64,000 nucleotides of DNA from Tetrapyrgos nigripes (lineage: Eukaryota; Basidiomycota; Agaricomycetes; Agaricales; Campanellaceae): the NCBI GenBank assembly GCA_013368315.1, contig JAACJM010000002.1:1240001-1304000 (forward strand). Direction: 5' to 3'. The notes beneath the pieces were generated by a model, which was not told the DNA's origin, ran no database searches, and saw nothing but the letters and a program-made list of their open reading frames with translations. The translations under genes were made by a program, and so were the position numbers. Positions 1 through 11,706 of this stretch are shown piece by piece. Within the stretch, counting starts at the first letter, position 1. Every line of letters begins with the position of its first letter.

Positions 1-36
1 AAACTGTCTACTGCGTCTCCCCCTCTGTCTTGGATA

Positions 37-708
37 ATGTCACACTCTCACTCAGACTCTGGAATGTCGGGCATGGACATGTCTGGATCTTCTGACAACT
101 CGACAACCTCGAGCTCGAGCTCGTCGATGATGATGATGATGATGATGCCATACCTCCACTTTACCAAGGGAGATATTCTGTTGTTCGACACTGTCGCGCC
201 TTCTTCCCCTGGTGCGATCTTCGCTACATGTCTTATCATGTTCTTGCTGTCTATATTGGACCGCTACGCCCATGCTGCTCGCCGTGGTCTCGAACGTCAG
301 CTTGCTCTTCGGTAAGCTACTAATGTTTTTTTGAGACTTGTTCTGATTTTTCTGCAGTGCCAACCAACTCATTGTGAATTACCCTACAACCTTTCCCGAA
401 GATTTCTCGGCTACAGGAAAGGCCTCAGTTACATTACCTGCAGCAGAGTCCAACCCGTGCTGTACACCACCCCAGTCAAGATTCATCCTTTCGCATGATT
501 TATCTCGCGGGGTTATGACAGGTTTCGAAATTACCCTCCATTACCTCCTTATGCTGGTTGTAATGTTCGTCATTTTCCCGTCTTTCGTTGTCTTGTATTC
601 ACTGGCTGACCTGTCTGCAGGACCTTCAATGCTTCGTACATTATCAGTATCATCCTTGGGGCTGTGGTTGGAGAAATAGCTTTTGGAAGACTTCATCGGG
701 GCTATTAG
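37..708 (+). CDS. Ctr-family copper transporter (3 exons)
   Basis: Predicted exons are 37-311, 358-564 and 621-708, giving 189 aa. The product should be a trimeric high-affinity Cu(I) importer of the plasma or vacuolar membrane. The N-terminus is rich in His, Met and Ser (MSHSHSDSGMSGMDMSGSS) and carries a run of seven Met encoded by an ATG microsatellite. TM1 is near residues 60-78. After the intracellular loop, TM2 holds the copper-selectivity motif MxxxM (MLVVM), and TM3, reached only after splicing exon 2 to exon 3, holds GxxxG (GAVVG). The second intron uses GTTCGT...CTGCAG and is needed to read MTFNASYIISIILG, the usual Ctr TM2-TM3 junction. The ATG at 37 opens the His/Met-rich region; only 36 bases of upstream sequence are in the window. 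Family membership is seen directly in the motifs; membrane location is inferred. Confidence 0.93.
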
Positions 709-1705
709 TCATTAGATTGTATCTCTGCAGACTATGGGCAAACGCTGAAAGGGGGATTCTCCAGCATCAACCACGAAACGTCACTATTCGTGACCATGTC
801 CTTCTTCTTCCTCAATACCACTACGCGAACGTTGTCGCGTCCAAACCGTGCCGGTTCCACGTCCAATCCCAGAGGCTTCGCCATCTGTGCCGAATTTCGT
901 CGTCTAGGCCTCGAAAACACGGTTGCGCGTGTCCACCCAGCTTTTTGACAGAATAAAGAGTTCACGAATGTTTTGAGGCTCTCCATTCTGACCGACTTCC
1001 AGCTCCTCCGTTCAAAGACTCGGCATGTTATCTCAGCCTTTCTAAAAATGAGATCGCCTACATCAGCGATGCCTTTGACGCATTGCTCATCCCCCAACCT
1101 CGTGTGAATAATGTCGAACGGGGTCCTAAAGTTACACAGAATCTAATGCTCGATAGGTAGAAAAATGGGGCTTGGAAATGGCTTTTTCTCTTCTACTTTC
1201 CCGATCCAGCCCTGGTGCCTCCTAAAAACCCTTCAAATTCGACAAATCCACCCTCTCACCTTCACCCTCTTCTCTACTCTCAAACGCTTCATCACCTGCT
1301 GTCTGTCGACTCCGGATTTCTTTCATTATGAAATGACGTCGTCTTCGAGGTAAAATAGTATATGTGAGTCTGAATATAGCGTACTTTACGAACCTGAATT
1401 CAATCAAGTTGTGGGTGTACATGGTTGGAATAAACCTAGTATTTTCACACGACTCGAAACAACCACTCAGACGATACCAATTGCGAAGACAAGATAACCC
1501 ATTTCCCCATTACTCCCAACCCTGCATCACGTCAAAACCTCCTTGGCATGATCCATGACGTCCCCGAACCCCCACTTCCACCAGCCCACACACCCCTTCC
1601 CCTGCCGCCCATCGTCACTGGTAGCGGCACAGTTGCAGTACCAGGGTCTTTCTCCTTCTCCTTCGTCAGTGATGTCACTTGCACCGTTGCAGTCCAATGG
1701 TCCTT
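709..1705. other. intergenic, no gene recognised
   Basis: Between the copper transporter stop and the 3' end of the minus-strand coiled-coil gene I see only short open frames without start context, introns or recognisable motifs. The C/T-rich stretch before 1700 is probably 3' flank of the convergent gene. Confidence 0.5.
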
Positions 1706-2738
1706 CTACTTCTTCTTCTTCTGCTTCTGAATCTTCAATGACTTCGATGATTCCAATTCCTTCCTCAACTCCTTCAGCTCATCCACTAGTGCTCTCGATT
1801 TCTCCTCCGACTTCTGGAACGCTTCGTTCATTTGCTGGATGAGAGATTTGATTTCGTCTTTCAGCGTCTCGACCTCGGGATCTGGATCGTGCTTGAACTT
1901 GGTGTTGGTGGTATCCGCATCCTCCACCACCGTCTGGTGTGTGCGGTCCTCCTTCCTCCGACTCTGCCTTTCCAGATACAGCTCCAAATCCCTATACGCT
2001 TTCTCCAGTACCGAGTCAACCTGTCCAGTCGTGAAGGATGCTTCCTCCGAATTGACGAGCCCAGAGCCTGCACCAGGACGAACAGGAGAGTGCTGAGCCG
2101 CTTCAGAGACAGTAGTGCTAGTCGAAGTCGGGATCGTAGGAGAGGGATTATGAGGCTGAATGTGAGACGAATGTGACCTGATGTCCTTAACAGAGACTGT
2201 GACGGCCAATGGGCGGTTGGTGGATGAGGTACATTTGATTGTTGATACAGGGGCAGGGCAGTTGAAATTGGTTGAGGAATATGACTAGAAAGAAGATAAC
2301 ACGGTGATATTTTGATTGAGGAGAGGTAGAACAGATAGTGGAGATGACGAAGGATGAGTAGGTGACGTGAGGTTAGCTATGACATGTTTGAGCCGGTGTA
2401 TTTAGCGAGGAACTTACCGGAGAGACCGTGAGATCGACTTCTACGTTATCCTTTCCTGGCGGATCTGTCGGTGAATCGTCCTTGTGAGTATCCTCGTCAG
2501 CCCGGCAGCCTTTCCTAAGAAAAACGTAAGAACGCACCTCCATACCTACGTATACAACTATTCCTCGCGCATCTCGTCTTTGACTACCGTGACTGTCTCT
2601 CTCCTGCTTCCCATCGTCTACTTCAGTTGCACTGAGAGTTGACTCTGTCGTATTCTTGTCATTGGTAGCGTCAGAGATATCGTCCCAGGTCGACTGCGAG
2701 GCAGAATCCAGAGAATGAGACAGAATCTTCAAGTTCAT
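1706..2738 (-). CDS. hypothetical coiled-coil protein (2 exons)
   Basis: Predicted exons are 2738-2418 and 2284-1706, joined in phase 0 across an intron with GTAAGT donor and CTTTCTAG acceptor, giving 299 aa. The N-terminal half is Ser/Thr/Asp-rich and low in complexity. The C-terminal 80 residues form a strong heptad coiled coil (VETLKDEIKSLIQQMNEAF, then ELKELRKELESSKSL) and end in a lysine-rich tail (QKQKKKK), which could be nuclear or nucleic-acid binding. I do not recognise a family. It resembles the gene at 11707-12826 only in layout: an acidic, Ser-rich first exon followed by a coiled-coil second exon. A smaller alternative intron at about 2516-2550 is possible but causes a stop in the obvious phase, so exon 1 is left continuous. 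It could be a lineage-specific structural or regulatory protein; no function is assigned. Confidence 0.6.
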
Positions 2739-2930
2739 GGCCGTTGTTGATCAGTGGTGGATGTTATATACGGACACTGGACTCAGCAGATAAGTTTTCA
2801 GTCGATGGGTTCTCTTGTAGACTTTTGGAAGACGCACCTTCAAGATAGATGCCAAAGAGCCAGAACAAGATGGTCCGAGTCGAAGGCGAAGCCTGACTCA
2901 GACTGAGACCAACTCCGAAAGCTTTTATCC

Positions 2931-3165
2931 AACGATTGGCAATATATTGGCAATTGCGCATTTGAGACCGTCAGTCTCGGTTTGAAATGGAGGCAAAGCA
3001 TGGAGTAGGTGAGTTAGAGGTCAGCAGAACAAGCCAAGAATGGAGACGCAGATGGAGAGGGAAATTGGAAGAAGAGAGCTAATGCCGACGAGCGCTTATG
3101 GAATTGCCCTAAATCCGCTTGCCAGCATCGGTCCGACTCGGATTTTCGTTCCTTGGTCCCGGACT
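2931..3165. repeat. dispersed repeat R3, copy A
   Basis: It begins with a tandem GGCAATATATTGGCAATT motif followed by TTTGAGACCGTCAG, then, after a G/A-rich stretch, CGACGAGCGCTTA and a TCCGACTCGGATTTTC segment. The same ordered blocks recur at 8971-9160, and the last blocks at 7440-7540, all on the same strand. It could be a degraded element or a duplicated promoter-flank segment. Confidence 0.6.
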
Positions 3166-3284
3166 GGGGCAAAGGGCCATCGCTTCGCGTGGCAAATTAC
3201 GAGGCCCTTTCACGTAGTCCAACTCAGGTTATGCAGAAGGGAGGGCGTTAAGCAGACCGATTTGGCACGCTAGCATGACCTCGT

Positions 3285-3455
3285 GGTTATTGACGTCAAC
3301 GGTCCTGGTCCAGACCGAGTCTGGACATTCCGGTTGTCGGGAAGAGCAAAGACCGGCTGTGTCAACGAAAAGGGGTGGGAGTTTGAGGTCGTGGTAAAAT
3401 TTTCGAGGTCGACATAAGTTAACTCCGCCTTTAAGAGGCCTCGTAACGTAACGTA
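3285..3455 (+). repeat. dispersed repeat R2, copy A
   Basis: This block of about 170 bp ends with GTCGACATAAGTTAACTC and GAGGCCTCGTAAC. The same end recurs at 30069-30097 and, inverted, at 32118-32154, and a short part at 39983-39999 in inverted form. Upstream of the end, the segment containing GAGTCTGGACATTCCGGTTG also matches 29965-30005 loosely. A palindromic core (GTTAAC, AGGCCT) suggests the end of a DNA transposon. A shorter motif TGGCAAATTACGAGGCC at 3190-3206 belongs to repeat R1. Confidence 0.55.
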
Positions 3456-5667
3456 ACTACTATAGAGGTACTCTCGCCCTTCACTAGCACTGAAGGACTA
3501 GGATATTTTATTTACCCTTGCGTACTCAGAGACTTTCTTATTCTATATACTCTCTATATGTACTTCACAATGCTTTCAAAGCAATCTAGTCGCTTTTTGG
3601 TTAACATCTGATAACCTAGTTCTTTCTCAACTCAACAGTGACGAGCAACTCCCATCAACCTCTGAATTATTCGGTCTCTGGTCCGTCTGTGCTGCCCTCT
3701 CAGTTTCTGCCCCGAAACGCTCTACAATGTAAAATAGCGATCTTGAGCATCTACAAAAAGTTAAAATAAGGCGTTCTCCGCTATTTGAGGCCAGACTCAA
3801 GTCTTCCATCCTCGGCAAAGTGACCCGTTGACTCGCTAAATTCCCGATACTTTTAAGTAGAGGGTTTGTAGCGACCATATCTTTTCTACGATTTCATCAT
3901 GTGTTCTCGTCACTGCCTTAGGACCTCACAGCCTTTCGACTCTTGTTTTGTCCCTTCGATTGCATCCTCCCCTCCACCATGATTCTCATCAACGGTCTGT
4001 CTGTTCGAAGTTGGGTCAACACTGCAGTCCGTAGGACTCTTCTGTCTTCTAGATTGTGGACTCAAGTCTTTCCAACGCAATGCCAACGTCACCCAAGTCA
4101 GGTCATTCTACATTTACTTACTGGCTTACAGCCAGTCGGAATGCGTTGGAATTGGAGAGAACGTTTATATCGTGTAGCCTATCTTACATCAAACCTGTTG
4201 GCGCGAATGCTGTGTATCGGCCCTGGTGTCCCCATCGGCGGCGCGCTAGCTATATCTACATTGTGTCTTATAAACAAGAACCTTTTTACCTGTCCGTGGA
4301 TCCTGACAGTATTGTTGAGTACATGACCTGTCACCTATCTCACGCACTCCGAGAAATACCTGATCTTCTCAGTCCGCCTCTACTGGGCCTCCTTCCTCCC
4401 TCCCAAAATATATACTACCTCTGCTACTATGCACAGCACTATCTACTAACCTTGACACTTCTATACTACTTTTACTAGCTCTAATGACAACGTCTATGAG
4501 AACTCTTTTCAGATCATAGGTCAGAACGTTCATGGAAACATACATAGATCCATTTTCTGTTCAATGCAGCGTAACATTTTCGCTCGTCTCCACTCACACA
4601 TTATCACAGAGGCACAGAAAAACGCAACTGCAGTACTTAGCAAGTCTGTGGATAGGTTCTCTACCCCCAACATTGCTGGGATGCTGTATGTCAGAGTTGA
4701 CTTGAAGCTGACCCATATTTCATCAACAGGTGATGCCATGTTGGAGCTTTGACCAACTGAATTCAGTCAGCTTAGCGAGGTTCAACAGACCTACCTGTCG
4801 GATATTGGGAGTCAATAAGCACTCATTTCTGATCCTTGTTTACGGAGCCTGCAATTCTGCCACTTTGATATCGTTGAATCATTCTTCACCTGCGCTACCT
4901 TCAATACATCCTATCGAGACCCACTACAAAAATTGCCCCATTATTACATTCATTGCGATATTAATAACATCCAAGTCACTCCATCTGACTATCCATCTGT
5001 ATCAAGGTCTCTCATATTATATGTATCATCAAAGCAGGGCTCGACGACCCTGAAGTGGCTCTGCAAGTTCCTGATCCAATCACTCACCGTGGAACTACCG
5101 TCACGACGCTGACGTGCTTGATTCCGCTGGTTGTGTGTTTGGAGTAGATGTAGGCTGTAGCGGGCTGTACAACATCTGCACCCGGCATGTTCGTAGAGGA
5201 CCCCGTCGTGTATTATCTATCTATCTATCTATCTATGAACTAATTAAAAGCACATGCTTCTTGATGCTGCCGTTCTCGGAGTTTAATACTCATCAACATA
5301 TTCTGCTTACTACACAAGGGCTTCAGCGATGCTGCTTTACTTCAGGAACGTTTCAAGAGCACGCAAGTGGGTTTGATTCTATCGGTCACCAAGCATGCTG
5401 TTCAAGTTGGACGTCATGACAGAAAGGCAAACGTTCATCCATCGTTGGATTCTTTACTGCGTCTACTCAATGATATTCATCCCGTCAACAGCTTTACCGT
5501 GATTGCATCACCCTCCTTGTCTACGTACAAGATAGTGGCAAACCTGCGATGAAACTACTTTAAAACCTGTTGTGCTTTTGTTCAAGCTTTCTTTTTCTCA
5601 ACTCCCTCCCTTCCGAGTCTCTAAGCTCCGGTACCCAGCCATAATAGTACTTAATTCAAGCAGGCCA
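3456..5667. other. intergenic, no confident gene; TATC microsatellite
   Basis: Several 60-140 codon open frames overlap on both strands (for example near 3943-4478), but none has a recognisable domain, a consistent intron chain or a convincing start. A (TATC)n microsatellite lies at about 5213-5236. The region may hold a degraded gene. Confidence 0.45.
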
Positions 5668-7284
5668 ATGTCCACGTCCCGACCACCAAGGTGAGTTATG
5701 CGTACGACAAACTCAGTCAATAGCTCCTAAGCTTCGTACCTCGCATACTACTTCTCAGCTATGCAACGCTCCCCGAAAGATACACCCTGCCCGAACCGCG
5801 ACATACTACAGAATCAGAATCCTCTACCGCGATACGAGAAACACAGTCACTACTGCAAATAGATTCAGGGACGAATGTCTCGGTTGATCCACAGGGACAC
5901 CTCAGGTGGTCATAGAGTCCGAGGAGTCGCAACCCTGATTTGGAGGGACAGCCTACTGTCGTTAACACTGCTCAGGAAGCTCATCGTAAATATCAATCCA
6001 AGTCGAATTGAGTTACTTAGAACACCGCCAGGGTATGTTTTTGTTTTCGAGCTCTCCCGTTCCCATTTGCATTGCCTTATAAGTTGGCCAATATGTCATT
6101 GGGAACGCCCAGGTATTCAAGCGCCGAAAGACCAGAAATTCAGGTCAAGTATAACCTATGTCTGGCAGGGACGACGAACACGTACCTTTTAGTCCCCTCT
6201 GCTGATTCTACCAACATCGACACTAGACCAAGGTTTCATGTAACTATTGGTGAGTTTGCGTTTTGCTTCGAAGCTCACATTGGTATTGGTGATCTGGTGA
6301 AGCGTTCTGACAATTGGAGGACGTCGATTTTGCAGGAATGAATATTATGAATCCGTTCTCGTTTATTACTAGTAAGTCAAGTTCTTCATCAATCTGTCCA
6401 TCCCCCTTCAAATTCCTTTGGAAGTACCTAATGTGAAGCTTAGCCATCCGCGAAGGAGGAACGGAGAATGGAAGGTTTACTTGTGAATTCGAGTAAGTCT
6501 TCTCTCTCTCTTATGTGTGATATTGTTCATATGCTATACATCATTGACATCCTGACCAAATACTAACTAACCAACTCCCCATCTAACTCAATCGCCGGCA
6601 GAATGGGACATCCTCAGCTTCGTCTCCCGGATAATATCGCTCAGACAGAGTGGATCACCTTTCACAGTACCGGTTCACAGCGGCAACGATTGTCGTCTGT
6701 ATTGTCGATTGCAACTTATACCTCGAGCGAGCCGAGAACGAAGATTAAATCTGACGATGTATGTTATGTATCGAATTTTCTACTTTATTTTCGTTTGATT
6801 TCCTTGATCTCTCTCTGATCAATGATTATGGGTTACAGAAGCCACAGCGGTGGAAATATCTTAATCAGGTGTGTTTTTCACAGAAGCATATGTTAATTAA
6901 TATAATCGCGAATATGCTTTACCTCACAGGAGTTCTACTGGTGCTTCGTTTATGGAAATGGTCGTGAAGTGGTAAGTGTACTCACCGTTTTATGCTATTT
7001 TTTTCCTGTGCTATCCTAACCATCTCTTCAATCTTTAGCCACACTGGCGCTGCTACGCCACTGCCGAACAACCTCGCTTTCAGCATCAAGCAAAGTTATA
7101 TGCTCGGTATACTCCTTCGAAATTAGTCGCCGGAAACCTGAGGGTGGAGTCCATGCAGTTTGAAGTGACTCCTGAAGCTCATGACTTTTTGGATCAAATC
7201 TTAGCTTCGTTGTTGATTGTTGAACGGAAGAGGTTGACGCCTCCGTTTCCGAAGGTTCCACTGGATCCAAGATATGAGTACTAG
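5668..7284 (+). CDS. DUF6593-like protein, copy 1 (10 exons)
   Basis: Predicted exons are 5668-5690, 5759-5905, 5976-6032, 6113-6249, 6336-6371, 6444-6492, 6602-6758, 6839-6868, 6930-6971 and 7039-7284, giving 307 aa. I place it in the basidiomycete DUF6593-type family from its features: a TRPRFHVTI strand, a NPFSFITTIREGGTENGRF core, and a C-terminal block FEVTPEAHDFLDQILASLL followed by VERKRLTP. Function is unknown. No signal peptide or membrane segment is seen. Its paralogue is at 30769-32091 and begins with the same MSTxRPPS exon. The 5905/5976 splice is partly forced, because reading through meets TAG at once after the donor; the corresponding stretch of copy 2 is a different, longer insert. 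Copy 1 has one more intron (6972-7038) than copy 2. Family name is recalled, exon chain is seen. Confidence 0.72.
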
Positions 7285-7439
7285 ATCCAGAGAGTTGAAC
7301 CTTATAGTTCGTATATGCATATGTACATACATACAAGGAGCTGTGTTGCCTAGATATTGTACGGGAGTTGACCACAATTATGGATCCGTAGCCTAGTGCC
7401 AGTGTTGAAGGATTTTAGGCCAGAAGGAGAGGAAAAGAC

Positions 7440-7540
7440 ACCAGTGGAATAAAAGAACTAACGCCGACGAGCGCTTACTCCGCTAGCCGACGCATCCGTC
7501 GGATTTTCTTTCCTTGCCAATTGGTGGTCAACAATCCTTA
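7440..7540. repeat. dispersed repeat R3, copy C (partial)
   Basis: It contains AAAGAACTAACGCCGACGAG, CGCTTACTCCGC and a GACGCATCCGTCGGATTTTC block that match R3 copies at about 3070-3150 and 9060-9140. With the copy at 8971-9160 it brackets the HNH pseudogene in the same orientation. Confidence 0.55.
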
Positions 7541-7570
7541 TGGACACTCGATTATCCTATTTATAAAATC

Positions 7571-8927
7571 CTATTGTTCTTGTGATTCCGCCAGTGTTCT
7601 CAGCTTCGAACTGAGCGCATAGCCAAGAACATCAGAGGATCGTGTGTCTCCACTGCGCATTAGCACACCCATATCTACTACTTGCTCTTCCGGACGGTCT
7701 ATGTACTCCCTCGCTCCCGATAGATGTACCACTTTAGCAGAAAGTCCATGTAACGTTAGGAGGCTTGATGCAGGGAGAGGAAGATTAAATGGATCCGGGG
7801 TTGTAAAGGTTATGATTGTGCCATCTTCCGGTACATATAGATACCTCACTTTAGGATTATAATTCCTGACTGCATAGGAGTCCCTTTGATCCTGGACATA
7901 TAGGATGTTGGAAGGGAAAAGATAAAGATGATGCGAGGGCTCACAGTAGCGTCGAACCACAGTTCCAAGCGATCAAAATAGAAACGAACGTTCTTCTCCA
8001 TCGTCATGGCGTTTTGGAGAGAATAATAGCGGGCTCCAGAGAAAGTGTGAGGATCGTATTCAAAAGACCGCAATATTGCCGTTATAATGTCTCGAGCTGG
8101 ATGGTCCATATCGGTCTATGCATGTGCAGAATGTTGAACGAAGCTGTGAAAGACGTTGAGCGAATGAGAAACTCACCGTAAAATAGCTTGACTCGGGGAC
8201 AATCCGCGCACATTCAGTATTTGCGACGAATGGATGTTTTGCCTTTCGCTGTTCTCAGTCGACGGTCGGCTCGTTCATGACTTTGCAATCATATATTCTG
8301 CTGACACAGCGATATCCGTCTCGAATAAGAGCCTGAAGAACGGAGGTAGAGTGAGTGGGGTGCAAATCGCACATAATTCGGCCAAAAGTTACGATGCGCT
8401 GGGGTATTCACCTGTCTTTTGACTTCCGTATGAGCATTTTCACGAATTTTGCGAGTACTCTTGGACTGAGAATTCTGTTGACCCATGGGGGTTGTCTCGT
8501 CTACCTCGCCGGGGGTACCAAATTCTGTATCAGGCGTAGAGCCATAGGAAGGCTCTGGTGTTCACGGTTTCGTTTTCTTGACTGCACGAAACAAAGGGCA
8601 ACGATATCAGACTGACGGGATGAAAAAACCACTTAATCACTTACAAGGAGCTATGAAATGATATGCGAATGACTTGGCAAGGTTAGCCAGGGTGCCATAG
8701 TCGTTACGTCGCTGTCCACGGCTCCCATTACATTGGCAGGCCTTGACTATTTCGTCGAATACAGCGGGTGAAGGTGCAAGAAGGATGAGATAGCCAAGGA
8801 TTCTTGCAAACATGACTTCTTCTTCTGTTTTGGCGGCTCTTTCAAAGTCAAGGCAGAGTTTATACGCAGAGAAAGCCTCAGCGAGAGCAAAAAGACCGGA
8901 ATTAACAGCCGGAGGTAGGGCAGTCAT
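7571..8927 (-). pseudogene. HNH-endonuclease-type (HNH_2-like) gene, decayed
   Basis: Five exons can be traced on the minus strand: 8927-8645, 8581-8412, 8332-8177, 8115-7945 and 7891-7571. The order of motifs matches agaric HNH proteins: RILGYLILLAPSPAVFDEIV, then FAYHFIAPFKK, KRQALIRDGYRC, TECARIVPES, FDRLELWFDAT, and a C-terminal TTPDPFNLPLP...LHGLSAKVVHLSGAREYI. Two in-frame TGA stops lie at 8564-8562 and 8257-8255; in both places CGA (Arg) would restore the frame. In the nuclease core the usual AHI reads ARI, so the first expected catalytic His is lost. The other exons splice in phase and stay open, so decay is recent. Such proteins are numerous in mushrooms and of unproven function. The start is uncertain. 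Confidence 0.75.
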
Positions 8928-8970
8928 GATGGTGTAGAATGCGAGGCTACGGAGAGACAACCTCAAGACC

Positions 8971-9160
8971 AACGATTGGCAATATTGGCAATTCCGTATC
9001 TGAGACCGTTGTTTTTGAAATGGAAACGGAGATGGAGATGGAGAGGAAAAAAGACCTGGAAGAAAAGAACTAACGTCTACGAGCGCTTAATCCAAAATCT
9101 GCCATAAAGCCGCTTGTCAGCGCATCGGATTCGGGACTGCTTGATTCCTACGGTACTTTG
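8971..9160. repeat. dispersed repeat R3, copy B
   Basis: It has the same ordered blocks as copy A (2931-3165): GGCAATATTGGCAATT, TGAGACCG, AAAAGAACTAACG, ACGAGCGCTTA, and GCGCATCGGATTCG. It lies just upstream of the minus-strand HNH pseudogene, so it may be a shared promoter-flank duplication. Confidence 0.6.
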
Positions 9161-9417
9161 GGACAATTGCTAGTGGCTGAGAGAAAGAGGACGTGTCGTG
9201 GACCATAGTAATGGTCTAGACTCTTACTAAATTGGGCTCGAGATACACCTCTAAAGATCTGGATTACGCTGAGTACTAGAGTACAAGGAAATGTGTGTAT
9301 GTATATACAAGAAAACACGATGCAAAGTTTAAATTTAAGATAAATACACAAAAAAAAGTCCAGTCATTGTCCATTGAAGGAATACACGTACACTGCTGTT
9401 TTACTATCTCTCCTCCT

Positions 9418-10903
9418 TTACCTTCCCTTCTCCTCCTTCACTTTCTCCGACGACGACGTTCCCGGCTGCGACTCGTCTTTCCGACACGAACGAGGCATAT
9501 TGTTAACCACCCAAGGATGTACCATAACGTCGGTGAGTGGGAGGCGGTTTTGGGGTATGAGGACGAGTAGCTGCAATGTCGACGTTTTGGATGAGGATTA
9601 GGTTTGAGTAACACGCAAGTGGGTGTGTAGTTGAGTGAACGGGTGAGTAAGGAGTGAAAGAAAAATGATGGGAAGAGAGAGCGTTAGTGCAAAGGAGGCA
9701 TAACACACAAAAGGAAAACACACCTTCGCAATCAAATCCCTCGCCTCCGGCGGAATCTTACTCGAAAACGTATACTCGACTCTCGAAATCCTCCTCATCG
9801 TCCCATTCCTATCCTCCAAATCCTCAAACGGCGGTTTCCCACACAAAAACTCATACATCAACACCCCCAACGCCCAATGGTCTACCCATTTCCCATGGCT
9901 CTGTCTCAACACCATCTCAGGTGGTAGGTAATCCAACGTCCCGCAAACGGTTTTACGCTTGTTCCCTGGTGCGTGTACGGACCAACCGAAATCCGCTAAC
10001 TTGAGTTCACCGTTGAGACCGATGAGGATGTTTTCGGGTTTGATGTCCCGGTGGATGACGTGTTTGGAGTGGAGGTAAGAAAGGGCGTCGGCCATTTGGT
10101 ACACGTAGCCTGCGCTTCGGCGTTCGGAGAAGGAACCGAGTTTGATGAGTTGTTTGTACAGCTCGCCTTTACCGGCAAACTCGAGCATGAGGAATACACG
10201 TTGGGAATCGTGGAAGTAGCCGTATAGACGTAAGACGTTTGGGTGACGGAGGTTCATTTGGATCTCGATTTCTCGACGGAGTTGACGCTCGTAGTTTTCT
10301 TTGATGAGTTCGGCTTTGTAAAGAGTTTTGAGGGCGAGGATGTATTGGTGTGTGGGTGGTTTGGTGCGGACCATGTAGACCCGGCCGTATTTGCCTTTTC
10401 CGAGGGGACGGCCGATGTCAAAGTTGTGAAGCGACCAGTTTGGAGTTGGGTTGGCGCTGTGGAGAAAGATGAAAGGCGAGATGTGAGATAGTGAGGTAGA
10501 ATAGAGGTTCTTTCAGAGGGGGCGAATGAGAAAATGAATGGAAGACACACGTTTTACTCGAGTCCAACGCGAGGTCAGGCGCTTCCTCCACCGAAACATG
10601 CCCATGGTCATCAGCCTCCAATCCTCCGTCATAAGTTCCTATATCCACCTTCTTCTGAGAGAGCGCTGCCTCCTTCGCTTTGAGGACTTTTGTGTTACTC
10701 TGACTCGAGTTGAGAAAACTCGACTTTAAAGAAGAAGTACTGGATTTGAGAGCTAATTTCGACGGGAGTGGAGGTTTGTTTTTGGAAGGGTTTGGAGCAG
10801 CGAACTTGGTGAGGAGACGAGAAACTTCTGCATGGGATTCGTCGCTTTTTTGAGTGATTTCAAGCGCAGAAAGCTGCTGGGCAAGGTTGCTCACCGCCGT
10901 CAT
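9418..10903 (-). CDS. ark1: Aurora-type Ser/Thr protein kinase (3 exons)
   Basis: Predicted exons are 10903-10551, 10456-9724 and 9570-9418, summing to 1239 nt and 412 aa. It should be the catalytic subunit of the chromosomal passenger complex, phosphorylating kinetochore and spindle proteins. About 120 low-complexity N-terminal residues precede the kinase domain. Visible landmarks are the glycine loop GKGKYGRV (about 137-144), ATP lysine in ALKTLYK (161), HRDIKPEN (about 253), DFGWSVHAP (273), the activation-loop [15 protein letters not shown] with the Aurora RxT-type site, and a C-terminal [12 protein letters not shown]. The Aurora call rests on FGWSVHAP and the activation loop together. 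The second intron separates DLIAK from LLVLIPQNR; without it the frame runs into non-kinase sequence. The ATG at 10903 was chosen over one further upstream because it gives a typical Aurora length. Fungi usually have a single copy (Ipl1/Ark1). Confidence 0.93.
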
Positions 10904-11088
10904 GGTCGTTGTTGAAACGAGTGTCACAAAATGTGACAGCTCCAAAATGAACGAACACGTGCGCAACGCGTCAGTATTCACGTGCTCGTTGCGTGGGATC
11001 CGTCTCACCTTGGGCGGCGTTGCATATTTCCAAAAATCTCTGTAACTTAAATTTCGGATTTTTCAGTGCCATTTTTGCTCTCCTGGGT

Positions 11089-11135
11089 CTACTCCATATG
11101 GGACCGATTTGAGGCCGAACAGCCATATGGAGTAG
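11089..11135. repeat. 13-bp perfect inverted repeat
   Basis: CTACTCCATATGG is followed after 21 nt by its exact complement CCATATGGAGTAG. It could be a hairpin, a binding site or the end of a small element. It lies 190 bp upstream of the Aurora gene start, in a stretch with no gene. Confidence 0.6.
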
Positions 11136-11706
11136 CTCCGGCGCCGAGCATAAATTCGTCATTTATGTTTGCCCAAAAGATCTTTCCAAATATGCATTGC
11201 CGCCTATTTCTCCAGAACCCGTCCGAGCTTTGAGTCGCTATGTCCATTCCTCTCGTTGACATCAGGCTGCATATCAACTAGTCACAAGTGCCTCAAATTT
11301 CAAAAATGCAATCACGGCCCAACGGGAGCATTGCCAAGCCCAGCAAGCAAGCAACAAGGGAAGGAGGAATGAATGTCATGGCCTCCATCTCTGGAAGATA
11401 TCCCGGGAAACGTAGGTCGACTTGATGTTGGCTTTTGGTGTGTTCTGTAAACAACTTTGGACGCATCCAGTTAACGACGCACAGATGCAGACTGTAGCGA
11501 TAGCTTTGCTCCCGTCCTTCTGGACCTATCAGCTGGCCATCTTTCATTTCAAATTGCTACGTTTGACTCGACACTGCTATGCTTATTCCTTTGGGTCTGT
11601 TTATGAAGTCTCTCGTTGTTGTAGTCATAAAGGCCGTGGCCGAGGTGAGAAGGTCTAGGTTCTTGACCGTTAACGTCGCGTTTAATCAACTCGCATCGAA
11701 GATTGC

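Noticed and set aside
588..956. Open frame of 122 codons overlapping the end of the copper transporter
   Set aside because: It reads the Ctr exon 3 in a different frame and has no domain; the Ctr frame is supported by MxxxM and GxxxG motifs.
3943..4478. Overlapping plus-strand frames that might be a gene
   Set aside because: No consistent introns, signal peptide or family motif, and two frames compete over the same bases.
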